From an uncultured Lentisphaeria bacterium (lineage in GTDB: Bacteria > Verrucomicrobiota > Lentisphaeria > JABSQK01 > CAJWLW01): a stretch of DNA of 11,008 bases. The stretch covers positions 1-11,008 of the forward strand of contig CAJWLW010000148.1 of assembly GCA_913042885.1 (NCBI GenBank), read 5' to 3'. The notes under the pieces are model-generated. The model worked only from the letters and a program-made list of their open reading frames with translations. It was not told where the DNA came from and did no database searches. This document shows, one piece after another, positions 1-6,175 of this stretch (its first letter is position 1; every line of letters begins with the position of its first letter). Made by a program: the position numbers and the translations under genes.

Positions 1-333
1 TTTCTTTTCCTTGATGACCTTGAGATGCACTGTCGAGGTCGAAAATTTTTCGTCGTCTGGTGCCGTGGTCTCGGTATCAGGATCAGTTTCAGGCTCTTCC
101 GGCTTGACGCGCTTCAGGCGTGTTGTCTCGAAATCGCGGGCACTCTGCGGATCGACAATTGCACTGTCATCCTTTTCTGGTGCTTCGATCGGGCTTGCGG
201 GCGGTTCGATCTTCGGTTGTTCGTCACTGGGGTCGTCCTGGCGCGGCAAGGGACCGGTCGGGTTATCTTCTGTGTCGCCGTCGGTCGGGTTGATATTCAG
301 TGACAGTTTTTTTCGTTCGGGTTGATCAGCCAT
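1..333 (-). CDS. Acidic, proline-rich hypothetical protein, N-terminal part (gene runs off the window)
   Basis: I do not recognise this gene. Reading the minus strand from an ATG at 333-331, the frame stays open for 111 codons to the window edge, so the C-terminus is missing. A good Shine-Dalgarno GGAGAA (344-339) sits five bases before the ATG. The product starts MADQPERKKLSLNINP and is rich in D, E, P, T and K, with no hydrophobic stretch, signal peptide or recognisable fold. It is probably a disordered cytoplasmic segment. Two similar short motifs occur about 30 residues apart, TTRLKRVKPE and TVHLKVIKEK (pattern T-x-x-L-K), which suggests a repeated short linear motif. Biased composition and the clean RBS make a real gene likely. 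It is divergent from hflX and shares a 601-base intergenic region with it. The two plus-strand frames in this stretch look like antisense shadows. Confidence 0.75.
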   Translation of the reverse strand, partial: MADQPERKKLSLNINPTDGDTEDNPTGPLPRQDDPSDEQPKIEPPASPIEAPEKDDSAIVDPQSARDFETTRLKRVKPEEPETDPDTETTAPDDEKFSTSTVHLKVIKEKK

Positions 334-364
334 GATTATTCTCCAATCTATATAGAGCCTATGC

Positions 365-407
365 CGCAGACTTCGGGGCAGCGGCCAACACAACGTGAAG
401 GTCTGCG
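365..407 (-). promoter_or_regulatory. Inverted repeat in the likely 5' leader of the minus-strand gene
   Basis: CGCAGACTTC (365-374) pairs with GAAGGTCTGCG (397-407), with a single bulged G and a 22-base loop. It lies 30-75 bases upstream of the minus-strand start codon, so it could form in that transcript's leader. A second small hairpin lies next to it, TGTGG (408-412) with CCACA (421-425). No U-run follows, so neither is an intrinsic terminator. Function is not known. Confidence 0.35.
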
Positions 408-426
408 TGTGGCTTACGCTCCACAT

Positions 427-455
427 ACTAATAGGTAAATTGCCCTAAATTGCAA
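427..455 (-). promoter_or_regulatory. Possible promoter of the minus-strand hypothetical gene
   Basis: Read on the minus strand, TTGCAA (455-450) could serve as a -35 box and TATTAG (433-428) as a -10 box, 16 bases apart. Each matches about four of six sigma-70 consensus positions. The position, about 95 bases upstream of the ATG, is sensible, but the match is weak. Confidence 0.25.
436..453. repeat. Tandem TAAATTGC direct repeat, 10-bp period
   Basis: TAAATTGC occurs at 436-443 and again at 446-453, separated by CC. The copies are exactly 10 bases apart, about one helical turn, as is common for operator half-sites bound side by side by a regulator. The pair overlaps the candidate minus-strand promoter, where a bound protein would block or recruit RNA polymerase. 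The repeat is seen directly; its role is inferred. Confidence 0.4.
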
Positions 456-486
456 GTGTAAGACGTTCTTCTGCCAGTCCAGGGTA

Positions 487-509
487 GCCACAAACGAAGC
501 CGTTGTGGC
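487..509. repeat. Perfect 7-bp inverted repeat
   Basis: GCCACAA (487-493) and TTGTGGC (503-509) are perfectly complementary with a 9-base loop. No T-tract follows on either strand, so it is not a terminator. It could be an operator or an RNA hairpin. Confidence 0.35.
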
Positions 510-529
510 CATTCCCGTCGATGTCGTCT

Positions 530-556
530 TGTGCGGCGTGTCGGCCGTTACGCACA
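530..556. repeat. 6-bp inverted repeat with an alternative pairing
   Basis: TGTGCG (530-535) pairs with CGCACA (551-556). An alternative overlapping pairing is GCGTGT (536-541) with ACACGC (554-559). The loop contains CGGCCG. Short GC-rich stems like this arise by chance fairly often, so the support is weak. Confidence 0.25.
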
Positions 557-648
557 CGCTCGGTCAACACGATCGCGCGAGTATTTTTGTCTGCTGCGGT
601 TGACACTATCTTGCAATGTCGCACACCGGTTTGCTGAGTTGGGGTGGA

Positions 649-689
649 TTGTAAAAGGCTTCCTCTTACAACGGAAAAGGTCGTTGTGA
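649..689. promoter_or_regulatory. Two mutually exclusive hairpins sharing one arm (operator or RNA switch candidate)
   Basis: TTGTAAAAGG (649-658) pairs with CCTCTTACAA (662-671) across a 3-base loop. The ten-base stem has one A-C mismatch on the plus strand, which becomes a G-U pair on the minus strand. The right arm also starts a second hairpin: TTACAACG (666-673) with CGTTGTGA (682-689), with one wobble and an 8-base loop. Both structures use TTACAA (666-671), so only one can form at a time. As DNA, the first element is also a near-perfect TTGTAA...TTACAA palindrome of the kind bound by dimeric regulators. I found no convincing promoter just upstream on the plus strand, so the RNA reading is speculative. 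Confidence 0.35.
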
Positions 690-839
690 ATGCCAGGCTG
701 TGGATCAGCAGTTCATATGCCTTCGTTACCTGTTGACTGTTGAATTGACATATGACGTTTGGTCATTTCGCGAGCAACACGGATCGAGGCCAAGCGACAA
801 CGTCGTGTCTCAACCGAGTTGCATTGCACGATGCCACCC

Positions 840-868
840 TTGGTATCGTCTGCGTCCGGCCCTATATT
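840..868 (+). promoter_or_regulatory. Candidate sigma-70 promoter for hflX
   Basis: TTGGTA (840-845) and TATATT (863-868) are separated by an ideal 17-base spacer. They match four and five of six consensus positions of the -35 and -10 boxes. Transcription would start near 875, giving a leader of about 60 bases before the hflX ATG at 935. This is the best promoter-like pair seen upstream of hflX. Confidence 0.45.
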
Positions 869-934
869 ATTGTATGAGCCGTAGGTAGATTTTTCGGCCG
901 GATTTTTCTGGGTAGAATTGTAGTTGGAGGTGGC

Positions 935-2224
935 ATGTTTCTCTTCGACGAAGTACCGCAAGAACACAATCGAGCCATGCTGATCGGAGTGCAAACTGCC
1001 CGTCAGGACGCCAAGACTACGCAGGAACTGCTGCTGGAATTGACGGAATTGACGAGGACATACGGGGTTGACGTTGCGGACGTCATCTTGGTTCGCCTGA
1101 ACCGTCCGAACCCTCGGTTGCTGATCGGCAGCGGCAAGGCAGACGAGATTGTGGCGAAGTGTCATGCCGCCGACGTCGACGTAATTATCTTCGACGACAC
1201 GCTTTCGCCGGCCCAGCAACGTAACTGGGAGAAGCTCTCGGAGATGCGGGTGATTGATCGCCAGGAGGTCATTCTGGGGATCTTCGGCAATCGCGCCAGC
1301 ACCCAGGAAGCAATGCTGCAGATCGAGCTCGCGCAGTCCGAGTACATGCTGCCGCGGCTCAAGCGTGCCTGGACACACCTGGGCCGGCAGCGTGGCGGCG
1401 TCGGCGTCCGTGGCGGTGAAGGTGAGAAGCAGATCGAGATTGACTCCCGCCTCATTCGAACCCGCATCAGCAAACTCAAGTCCGAGCTGAAGGCTGTTCG
1501 GCGGCGACGAGCCGAGCAGCGCAAAAAACGCCAGCGCGTGCCGGTGCCGAACAGTGCTATCGTCGGCTACACGAACGCTGGTAAGTCGTCACTGCTGAAC
1601 CATTTGACGAACGCCGAGGTTCTGGTTGAAGACAAGCTTTTTGCAACGCTCGATCCGACTACGCGCCGATTAGAGCTGCCGAATGGCCAGCCCCTGCTGC
1701 TTACCGACACTGTTGGGTTCGTTCGCAAGCTGCCGCATGACTTGGTGGAGGCTTTCAAGGCTACCCTTGAAGAGGCCGTTGACAGCGAGTTTCTACTGCT
1801 TGTGCTTGATGCTTCGTCTCCGTCTGTCGATGTTCACTACGACACGACCCGCGAGGTGCTCAAGGAGATCGGCGTCGTTGATCACGAAGCAATAATCGTG
1901 TTCAACAAGGCTGACTTGCTGTCGGAACCCTACGAACGATCGCGCTTGCAACGACGCTATCCGGATGCGGTGTTTATCTCGGCCCGGACCGGACTTGGCA
2001 TTGACGAGTTGCTGGCGGAGATGTCGAAAATTCTCGATCGCAAATCGACTGTGATGCACCTGCGCTTGCCGTCTGATGCTTACCAGTTAGTGGCGCAGTT
2101 GCACCGCCTCGCCGTGGTTCAGGATTTGCGGTACGAGAACGACGGCATCTACATCACTGCTGCAGTGCCCTCCAATCGGTGTCACGAGTTCGAGGCGTAC
2201 GTCATTGAACCGCAGCCTGCTTAA
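935..2224 (+). CDS. hflX: HflX, ribosome-associated GTPase
   Basis: HflX is a cytoplasmic GTPase of the Obg-HflX superfamily that binds the 50S subunit and splits stalled or stressed 70S ribosomes. The 429-residue product has the usual family length. Residues 1-200 form the HflX N-terminal domain, including RPNPRLLIGSGKADE near 52-66 and the hallmark GGxGxRGGEGEKQIE linker near 154-170, followed by a basic helical segment. The G domain shows G1 GYTNAGKSS (211-219), G3 DTVGF (258-262) and G4 NKAD (324-327), with SAR of G5 near 350. A C-terminal domain of about 60 residues follows. The ATG is preceded by GGAGG (926-930) at a short 4-base spacing. In E. coli hflX sits directly upstream of hflK-hflC; here SPFH genes also follow, but a gap and an ABC permease intervene. 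Confidence 0.97.
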   Translation: MFLFDEVPQEHNRAMLIGVQTARQDAKTTQELLLELTELTRTYGVDVADVILVRLNRPNPRLLIGSGKADEIVAKCHAADVDVIIFDDTLSPAQQRNWEKLSEMRVIDRQEVILGIFGNRASTQEAMLQIELAQSEYMLPRLKRAWTHLGRQRGGVGVRGGEGEKQIEIDSRLIRTRISKLKSELKAVRRRRAEQRKKRQRVPVPNSAIVGYTNAGKSSLLNHLTNAEVLVEDKLFATLDPTTRRLELPNGQPLLLTDTVGFVRKLPHDLVEAFKATLEEAVDSEFLLLVLDASSPSVDVHYDTTREVLKEIGVVDHEAIIVFNKADLLSEPYERSRLQRRYPDAVFISARTGLGIDELLAEMSKILDRKSTVMHLRLPSDAYQLVAQLHRLAVVQDLRYENDGIYITAAVPSNRCHEFEAYVIEPQPA

Positions 2225-2306
2225 GGACTGCTGTTGTGGCGCGGTGCCCGCCTCTCCTTGCCCACCGGGTCTTCGTTTTCTGTATTTCGCAGCGGGACGA
2301 ATCGAA

Positions 2307-2325
2307 CCGTTACAAAGCCGTTACA
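2307..2325. promoter_or_regulatory. CCGTTACA direct repeat with 11-bp period, possible response-regulator site
   Basis: CCGTTACA occurs at 2307-2314 and 2318-2325, exactly 11 bases apart. OmpR/PhoB-family response regulators typically bind direct repeats at this period; the TTACA core resembles the Bacillus PhoP half-site (TT-A-ACA type). It lies in the 228-base gap between hflX and the permease gene, 128 bases before the first start codon of the long operon, so it may control that operon. No convincing -10/-35 pair was found next to it. A weak CGGTG/CACCG stem (2242-2267) followed by TCTTCGTTTTC could be a poor hflX terminator. Confidence 0.35.
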
Positions 2326-2452
2326 GAAGTTTATGTGATACCTAACAAACGGCCGTACCTTCTCTGTAGCGGTGTATTCTGCAGCAGGTGTGTGGCGGCT
2401 TTCCGTTACGCTGCTGCCCGACTTTTAACCTCTCTTGATCCGTGTTTGTCCG

Positions 2453-3397
2453 ATGTGGCTGCGTCAATTTCGAGCTGTTCTCGGCAATGCCGTGAAGGTG
2501 ACCATGGGCGATCCGTTCTGCCTGGTGCTGCACCTGGCCGGAATCCTGCTCATGTGCCTGCTCGGTGTCATCCCGGGGTTTGCTGCCGGGGAACATCTCA
2601 AGCTGCTGCGTGACCAGTGTCTGGCGCTTATGTTCATGCTCGGCAGCCTCGGTTTCGTGTTCGGCTTCATTTGTGTCATTACCGACGACATCCGCCGAGG
2701 CGCCGGCAGCATTCTGGTGAGTCGGCCGATCGGTGAGTTTTGTCTGGTTGCCGGGAAGTGGTGTGGTGTTTTCGCTACCGTGCTGCTGTTGCACGTGTCG
2801 TTTCTCGTTGCCTACCTTTGGACGTCTGAAATTGCCTGGGACCCGGCGTTTTTGAATCTGGTCAGTCTGGCGTTCTACCTTGGTGCCATCGTGCTGGCGA
2901 TGGGCGTGGCCGGCTTGCGTCACTATCTTTTCGGTGGTTCATATGCCGTCGTTGCCAATGTCACGCTTTTTGTCATGGTTGCTGCGGTCTTCACAGTGCG
3001 ACTGTTGGTTAACGGCCCGGCAGAGTTCGACTGGTCCGGTATTCAAAGTGGCATCATGCTGGCGCTGGGACTCATTGCATTTTCCGCCTTTCTTCTGCCG
3101 GCTGCCATGTTCGCAGACTCCGCCATTGTCCTGAGTGTGGGCGTTGTGCTGTTTTTTTTCGGGCTGATCAGTAATTACCTTATATCATTGGGTTCACTGC
3201 CCGCGCAGTTGCAGTCGATTGTCCAATCGCTGCTGCCGAACTGGCAGATCTTCTGGGTAGCTGATCGGCTTGGTGCCGGCGCGGATGTTTCGATCGGGTA
3301 CTACGTCTCGAGCGGCATTCACGCGGTCTTGCTGCTGGCTGTGGCGTTGATTGTTGGCGCCATCGTTTTCGAACGCATGGAGTTAAAAGCGGTATGA
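2453..3397 (+). CDS. ABC-2-type transporter permease subunit (first permease of the cluster)
   Basis: This is a 314-residue polytopic membrane protein with about six hydrophobic segments, roughly at 25-45, 58-78, 102-122, 136-155, 165-186, 200-245 and 288-306. An amphipathic N-terminus (MWLRQFRAVLGNAVKVTMGD) precedes the first. Between the second and third segments it carries GAGSILVSRPIGEFCLVAGKW (near 83-103), with the S-R-P-I and G-K-W positions typical of ABC-2 permeases of the NatB/YhaP kind. It should form the membrane part of an exporter with the ATPase encoded at 9060. I chose ATG 2453; an in-frame TTG at 2435 adds six residues, and an in-frame TAA at 2426 limits the start to these. 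No clear Shine-Dalgarno is visible. The stop overlaps the next start as ATGA. Substrate is unknown. Confidence 0.82.
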   Translation: MWLRQFRAVLGNAVKVTMGDPFCLVLHLAGILLMCLLGVIPGFAAGEHLKLLRDQCLALMFMLGSLGFVFGFICVITDDIRRGAGSILVSRPIGEFCLVAGKWCGVFATVLLLHVSFLVAYLWTSEIAWDPAFLNLVSLAFYLGAIVLAMGVAGLRHYLFGGSYAVVANVTLFVMVAAVFTVRLLVNGPAEFDWSGIQSGIMLALGLIAFSAFLLPAAMFADSAIVLSVGVVLFFFGLISNYLISLGSLPAQLQSIVQSLLPNWQIFWVADRLGAGADVSIGYYVSSGIHAVLLLAVALIVGAIVFERMELKAV

Positions 3398-5250
3398 ACT
3401 CGGACCGCAGACAGGAACGCATTGCTTTCGCCGGCGTCGTCCAGCTGATTTTTGCAGCGACACTGTACGCGCTTGGCCAGGAACATCGGCTGGCGATGGG
3501 CAGTTACTTCGTCGTGCAACTGGCGAACATTCTGCTGGTCGGAGGGTTGGTTGCCGGGCTTGCGGCGTTCCATGCCTGGATGGTGCGTTTGGCGGCGGCG
3601 GAGACCGGCGACGAGTCGGTTCACGACACGGATCACTTGCTTTTCGATAATGAAACCGACGCCATGGGCGAGCGTCAACGGGTCCGTCGGCAATTCGAGC
3701 GGATCATTCTGCCGGTGCTGGTCATTGGGTTGAGTGTGCTCGAAGGCGTGCTGGCCGTGTGGGTCATCCGCAGCCAGACAGCGTTGTCGATCACCCAGTC
3801 GTCCAACGAACTGGCCCCGCTTCTGAGCGTCGCGTCACTGCTGGCTGCTGCCGGCATCGTGTCATTCATCTACGGCAAGTACTGTGCAGCGATTGCGTAC
3901 GGCGAGAATGCCGTTTTTCTACGGCCGGTCTGCGGCTTTGCATTATGGAGCGCGATCGTCTGTCTCGTCGGTGCAGTGACTGCGCTGTTGCGCTACTGGG
4001 GGCATGCAGGTATCGGCATCGCGGTCACCTGGATCTGTGCGGTGGCGGCCGTGTTGCTGGCGCTCGAGCGTCTCTTGTTGTGGATTGTCGAGCACTATCG
4101 TCCGCACACCGGACAGCTGCCGGATCGTACCATATATGAGAGCCGTCTGCTGGCGGTGTTCAGCCATCCGCGCGGGGTCATGGGAAATCTCGCCGACATT
4201 ATCGACTACCAGTTCGGCCTCAAAATTTCCGAACAATGGCTGTCTCGTTTTGCGTTCCGTGCCGTGCTGCCGTACTTGGCACTCCAATCCGCCACCATAC
4301 TGCTGCTTACCTGCCTGGTGCACATCGCGCCCCATGAGATAGGCTTGGCCGAACGCCCGGGCGTCGACGGCTACGAGCGACTCGAGCCCGGGTTGCATGT
4401 GCGTCTGCCGTGGCCGCTGACTCGCATCACGCGTGTCGCAGAGAGCCGGGTTGGCACTACGTCGATCGCCCCGTTGCCGAATCCGGTCAAGCCGGGTGAG
4501 GCCGCCAGCGACCTGTCGCTGTGGAGTGACGCGCGCTTCGCCGAAGGGCTGTACGTCACCGCCGTCGATCGTCGTGGCGTTGACGGTGACGATACGGTCT
4601 CGGCCAATCTGGCTGCCGGTGCCGTCACTGTCCGTTACGGTATTGCCGACGCGCAACTCTACCTTTCGCGAACCGCCGATCCTGCCAAGCTCATGGACGT
4701 GTTCTCTCGCCGGGCGCTGGTGCACTACCTGAGTACCCACGACTTCGATGCCATGTTGTCGGCCGGGCGTACGCGTATGGGTTCAGACCTGATGCGTGTT
4801 CTGGCGCCGCAACTCGAACCGTACGGGTTGCGCGTACTCAGCCTCGAAGTTACTGCATTCCAGCCGCCGCCGACTGCGGCCCAGGCCTTCCGGGAAGTGA
4901 TTGATGCCCGGATGGCCAGCGCCGCCGCGTTGATCGACGCGGAGACCTATGCGGAACGCGCGGCAGCCGAGGCCGAACAGGCGTACGAGCAGCACAAGGC
5001 CGTAGCCGAGGCCGAGGCGGCGGAGATCAAGGCTGCTGCCAAAGTTGCCAACGAGGTCTACAAAACGCAGCACAAACATTATGTCGAATATCCGCGGATT
5101 TATCGGACGCGGGCTCGACTCGATGCGGTGGTCCGGTGGCTGCAGGACGTCCGCAAGATTGTCATTACCGTGGATTGCGACCGTGAGCAGGTGCTGCTGC
5201 AGCTGCGCGACGGACAGTCCGGTCTGCTCGAAGCACTCGAAGGCAACTGA
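3394..5250 (+). CDS. HflK-like SPFH/Band 7 protein with a polytopic N-terminal membrane domain
   Basis: The 618-residue product is much longer than an ordinary HflK (about 420 in E. coli). Hydrophobic segments lie near 11-28, 38-62, 103-125, 140-162, 178-200, 205-231 and 290-310. A conserved-looking linker (YESRLLAVFSHPRGVMGN, 248-265) precedes the last. The SPFH domain begins right after it: HEIGL (314-318), then LEPGLHVRLPWPL (330-342), as in HflK. An alanine- and glutamate-rich helix (about 504-560) is followed by the HflK-type C-terminus with YPRIYRTRARLD near 565. SPFH proteins build membrane-anchored ring or cage assemblies and modulate FtsH or organise membrane domains. The ATG overlaps the permease stop by four bases; GGAG lies at 3379-3382. 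HflK-like assignment is from the C-terminal half; the N-terminal half has no function I can name. Confidence 0.88.
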   Translation: MNSDRRQERIAFAGVVQLIFAATLYALGQEHRLAMGSYFVVQLANILLVGGLVAGLAAFHAWMVRLAAAETGDESVHDTDHLLFDNETDAMGERQRVRRQFERIILPVLVIGLSVLEGVLAVWVIRSQTALSITQSSNELAPLLSVASLLAAAGIVSFIYGKYCAAIAYGENAVFLRPVCGFALWSAIVCLVGAVTALLRYWGHAGIGIAVTWICAVAAVLLALERLLLWIVEHYRPHTGQLPDRTIYESRLLAVFSHPRGVMGNLADIIDYQFGLKISEQWLSRFAFRAVLPYLALQSATILLLTCLVHIAPHEIGLAERPGVDGYERLEPGLHVRLPWPLTRITRVAESRVGTTSIAPLPNPVKPGEAASDLSLWSDARFAEGLYVTAVDRRGVDGDDTVSANLAAGAVTVRYGIADAQLYLSRTADPAKLMDVFSRRALVHYLSTHDFDAMLSAGRTRMGSDLMRVLAPQLEPYGLRVLSLEVTAFQPPPTAAQAFREVIDARMASAAALIDAETYAERAAAEAEQAYEQHKAVAEAEAAEIKAAAKVANEVYKTQHKHYVEYPRIYRTRARLDAVVRWLQDVRKIVITVDCDREQVLLQLRDGQSGLLEALEGN

Positions 5251-5254
5251 TCAT

Positions 5255-5260
5255 AGGGGG
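5255..5260 (+). promoter_or_regulatory. Ribosome binding site that fixes the hflC start
   Basis: AGGGGG lies six bases before ATG 5267 and just after the previous stop at 5250. It selects this ATG over the much longer in-frame extension that opens at 5045 inside the preceding gene. Confidence 0.7.
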
Positions 5261-5266
5261 ATTCCA

Positions 5267-6175
5267 ATGAGTGAACCGAAACAACAATCGAAACTTCCAT
5301 ACATCGCCACGGCAGTGATTACACTGCTGCTGCTCATGGCGATATGCGCCTTTCAACTGCGCATCAACGAGGTTGCTGTGGTGACGACATTCGGCAAGCC
5401 CTCCGTCGTCACCGAGCCTGGGTTTCAGTGGCGGCTGCCGTGGCCGGTGCAGCAGGTCCGGTTGTTCGACAATCGCACCCACGTTCTGGTCGGCACGCAG
5501 GAAGAGATCACGACCGGCGACAGCATCAATCTAGTGGTGCGCCCGTTTCTGACCTGGCGTATCGATGACCACCTGAAGTTCTCCAAGAGTCTTGGCACCA
5601 TGACTGAAGCGGAGTCGGTGCTGCGTTCGTCCCTGTCCAGCCTGCTTGGTTCGGTGTTCGTCAACCACAAGCTCGGCGATTTCATTGGTGTCGATCGGCT
5701 GTCAGGTCTGGCGCAGATCGAAACCGAGATCCGCCAGGCGTTCGAGCAGCAGTTGCCGGCGGACTACGGACTGGCCGTCGAATTCGTCGGTGTCTCAGAG
5801 TTGGTCCTGCCCGCCGACAACACGAACTCCGTGATCGAACGCATGAAGCGTGAGCATGCCGCAATCGCCGAGACGATCCGGATCAAAGGTGAGACGGAAG
5901 CCAATATTATTCGCAGCAGGGCGGACAGCGCCGGCACCACCCGCCTCGCAGAGGCCAAGGCCAAGGCGCAGGACATCCGCAGCACCGCTATGGCCGAAGC
6001 TGCGGAAAGCTATGAGACCTTCAGCGAGGATGTGGATTTCGCTCTGTTCCTGCGCAATCTCGACGCGCTGGAAGATGCCATGGGTCCAGTGACGCTGATT
6101 GTCGACCCGAGCATGCCGCCGTTTCACATGCTGCTGCCGGACGGTGGGCAGGTAAAGGAAAATATGAATGAGTGA
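5267..6175 (+). CDS. hflC: HflC-type SPFH/Band 7 protein
   Basis: The 302-residue protein has one N-terminal membrane segment (about 11-30) and then a Band 7 domain. Residues 33-60 (INEVAVVTTFGKP and PGFQWRLPWP) match the start of HflC. The stretch around 79-125 (ITTGDSINLVVRPFLTWRI, then TEAESVLRSSL) follows the E. coli HflC pattern closely. The C-terminal helix carries MKREHAAIAETIRIKGETEA (193-212), a long Ala/Glu coiled coil, and DFALFLRNLDALED (257-270), the typical HflC end. HflC pairs with HflK in large periplasm-facing cages around FtsH in E. coli. It is shorter than E. coli HflC (334), mainly because the variable insertion in the middle is absent. The frame is open upstream to 5045, but that part overlaps the previous gene. 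The stop overlaps the next start by eight bases. Confidence 0.88.
   Translation: MSEPKQQSKLPYIATAVITLLLLMAICAFQLRINEVAVVTTFGKPSVVTEPGFQWRLPWPVQQVRLFDNRTHVLVGTQEEITTGDSINLVVRPFLTWRIDDHLKFSKSLGTMTEAESVLRSSLSSLLGSVFVNHKLGDFIGVDRLSGLAQIETEIRQAFEQQLPADYGLAVEFVGVSELVLPADNTNSVIERMKREHAAIAETIRIKGETEANIIRSRADSAGTTRLAEAKAKAQDIRSTAMAEAAESYETFSEDVDFALFLRNLDALEDAMGPVTLIVDPSMPPFHMLLPDGGQVKENMNE

Larger units (their letters stand above)
334..934. other. Long divergent intergenic region with repeats and hairpins
   Basis: This 601-base stretch separates the start of the minus-strand hypothetical gene from the start of hflX. No credible protein gene is seen; the 62-codon GTG frame at 700-888 has no good RBS and an unremarkable composition. 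No tRNA, tmRNA, SRP RNA or RNase P signature was recognised. The region is instead unusually rich in symmetric sequence: inverted repeats at 365-407, 408-425, 487-509, 530-556, 649-671 and 666-689, and a tandem 8-mer at 436-453. It should hold both divergent promoters and possibly operators or a small structured RNA. Confidence 0.7.

Noticed and set aside
600..628. TTGACA at 600-605 as a plus-strand promoter
   Set aside because: The -35 box is perfect, but no -10-like sequence occurs 16-18 bases downstream (it reads ACACCG).
700..888. Short plus-strand frame of 62 codons in the intergenic region
   Set aside because: It has a GTG start with no clear RBS and a Cys/Arg-rich product with no motif. 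It also overlaps the candidate hflX promoter.
713..1378. 221-codon minus-strand frame opposite hflX
   Set aside because: It is antisense to a well-supported GTPase gene and its product resembles no family. Long antisense frames are common in GC-rich genes.
2242..2280. Rho-independent terminator after hflX
   Set aside because: The stem is only CGGTG/CACCG with a 16-base loop, and the T-tract is interrupted, so it is too weak to list as a terminator.
2236..2613. 125-codon plus-strand frame starting with GTG after hflX
   Set aside because: It runs out of frame into the permease gene, and its second half is a shadow of that gene.
3943..4740. 265-codon minus-strand frame opposite the large SPFH gene
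   Set aside because: It is antisense to a protein with clear membrane and SPFH segments and shows no motif of its own.
5045..5266. A 74-codon in-frame N-terminal extension of HflC
   Set aside because: It lies wholly in the end of the preceding SPFH gene in another frame, is low in homology-like features, and ATG 5267 has its own RBS followed at once by a normal membrane anchor.
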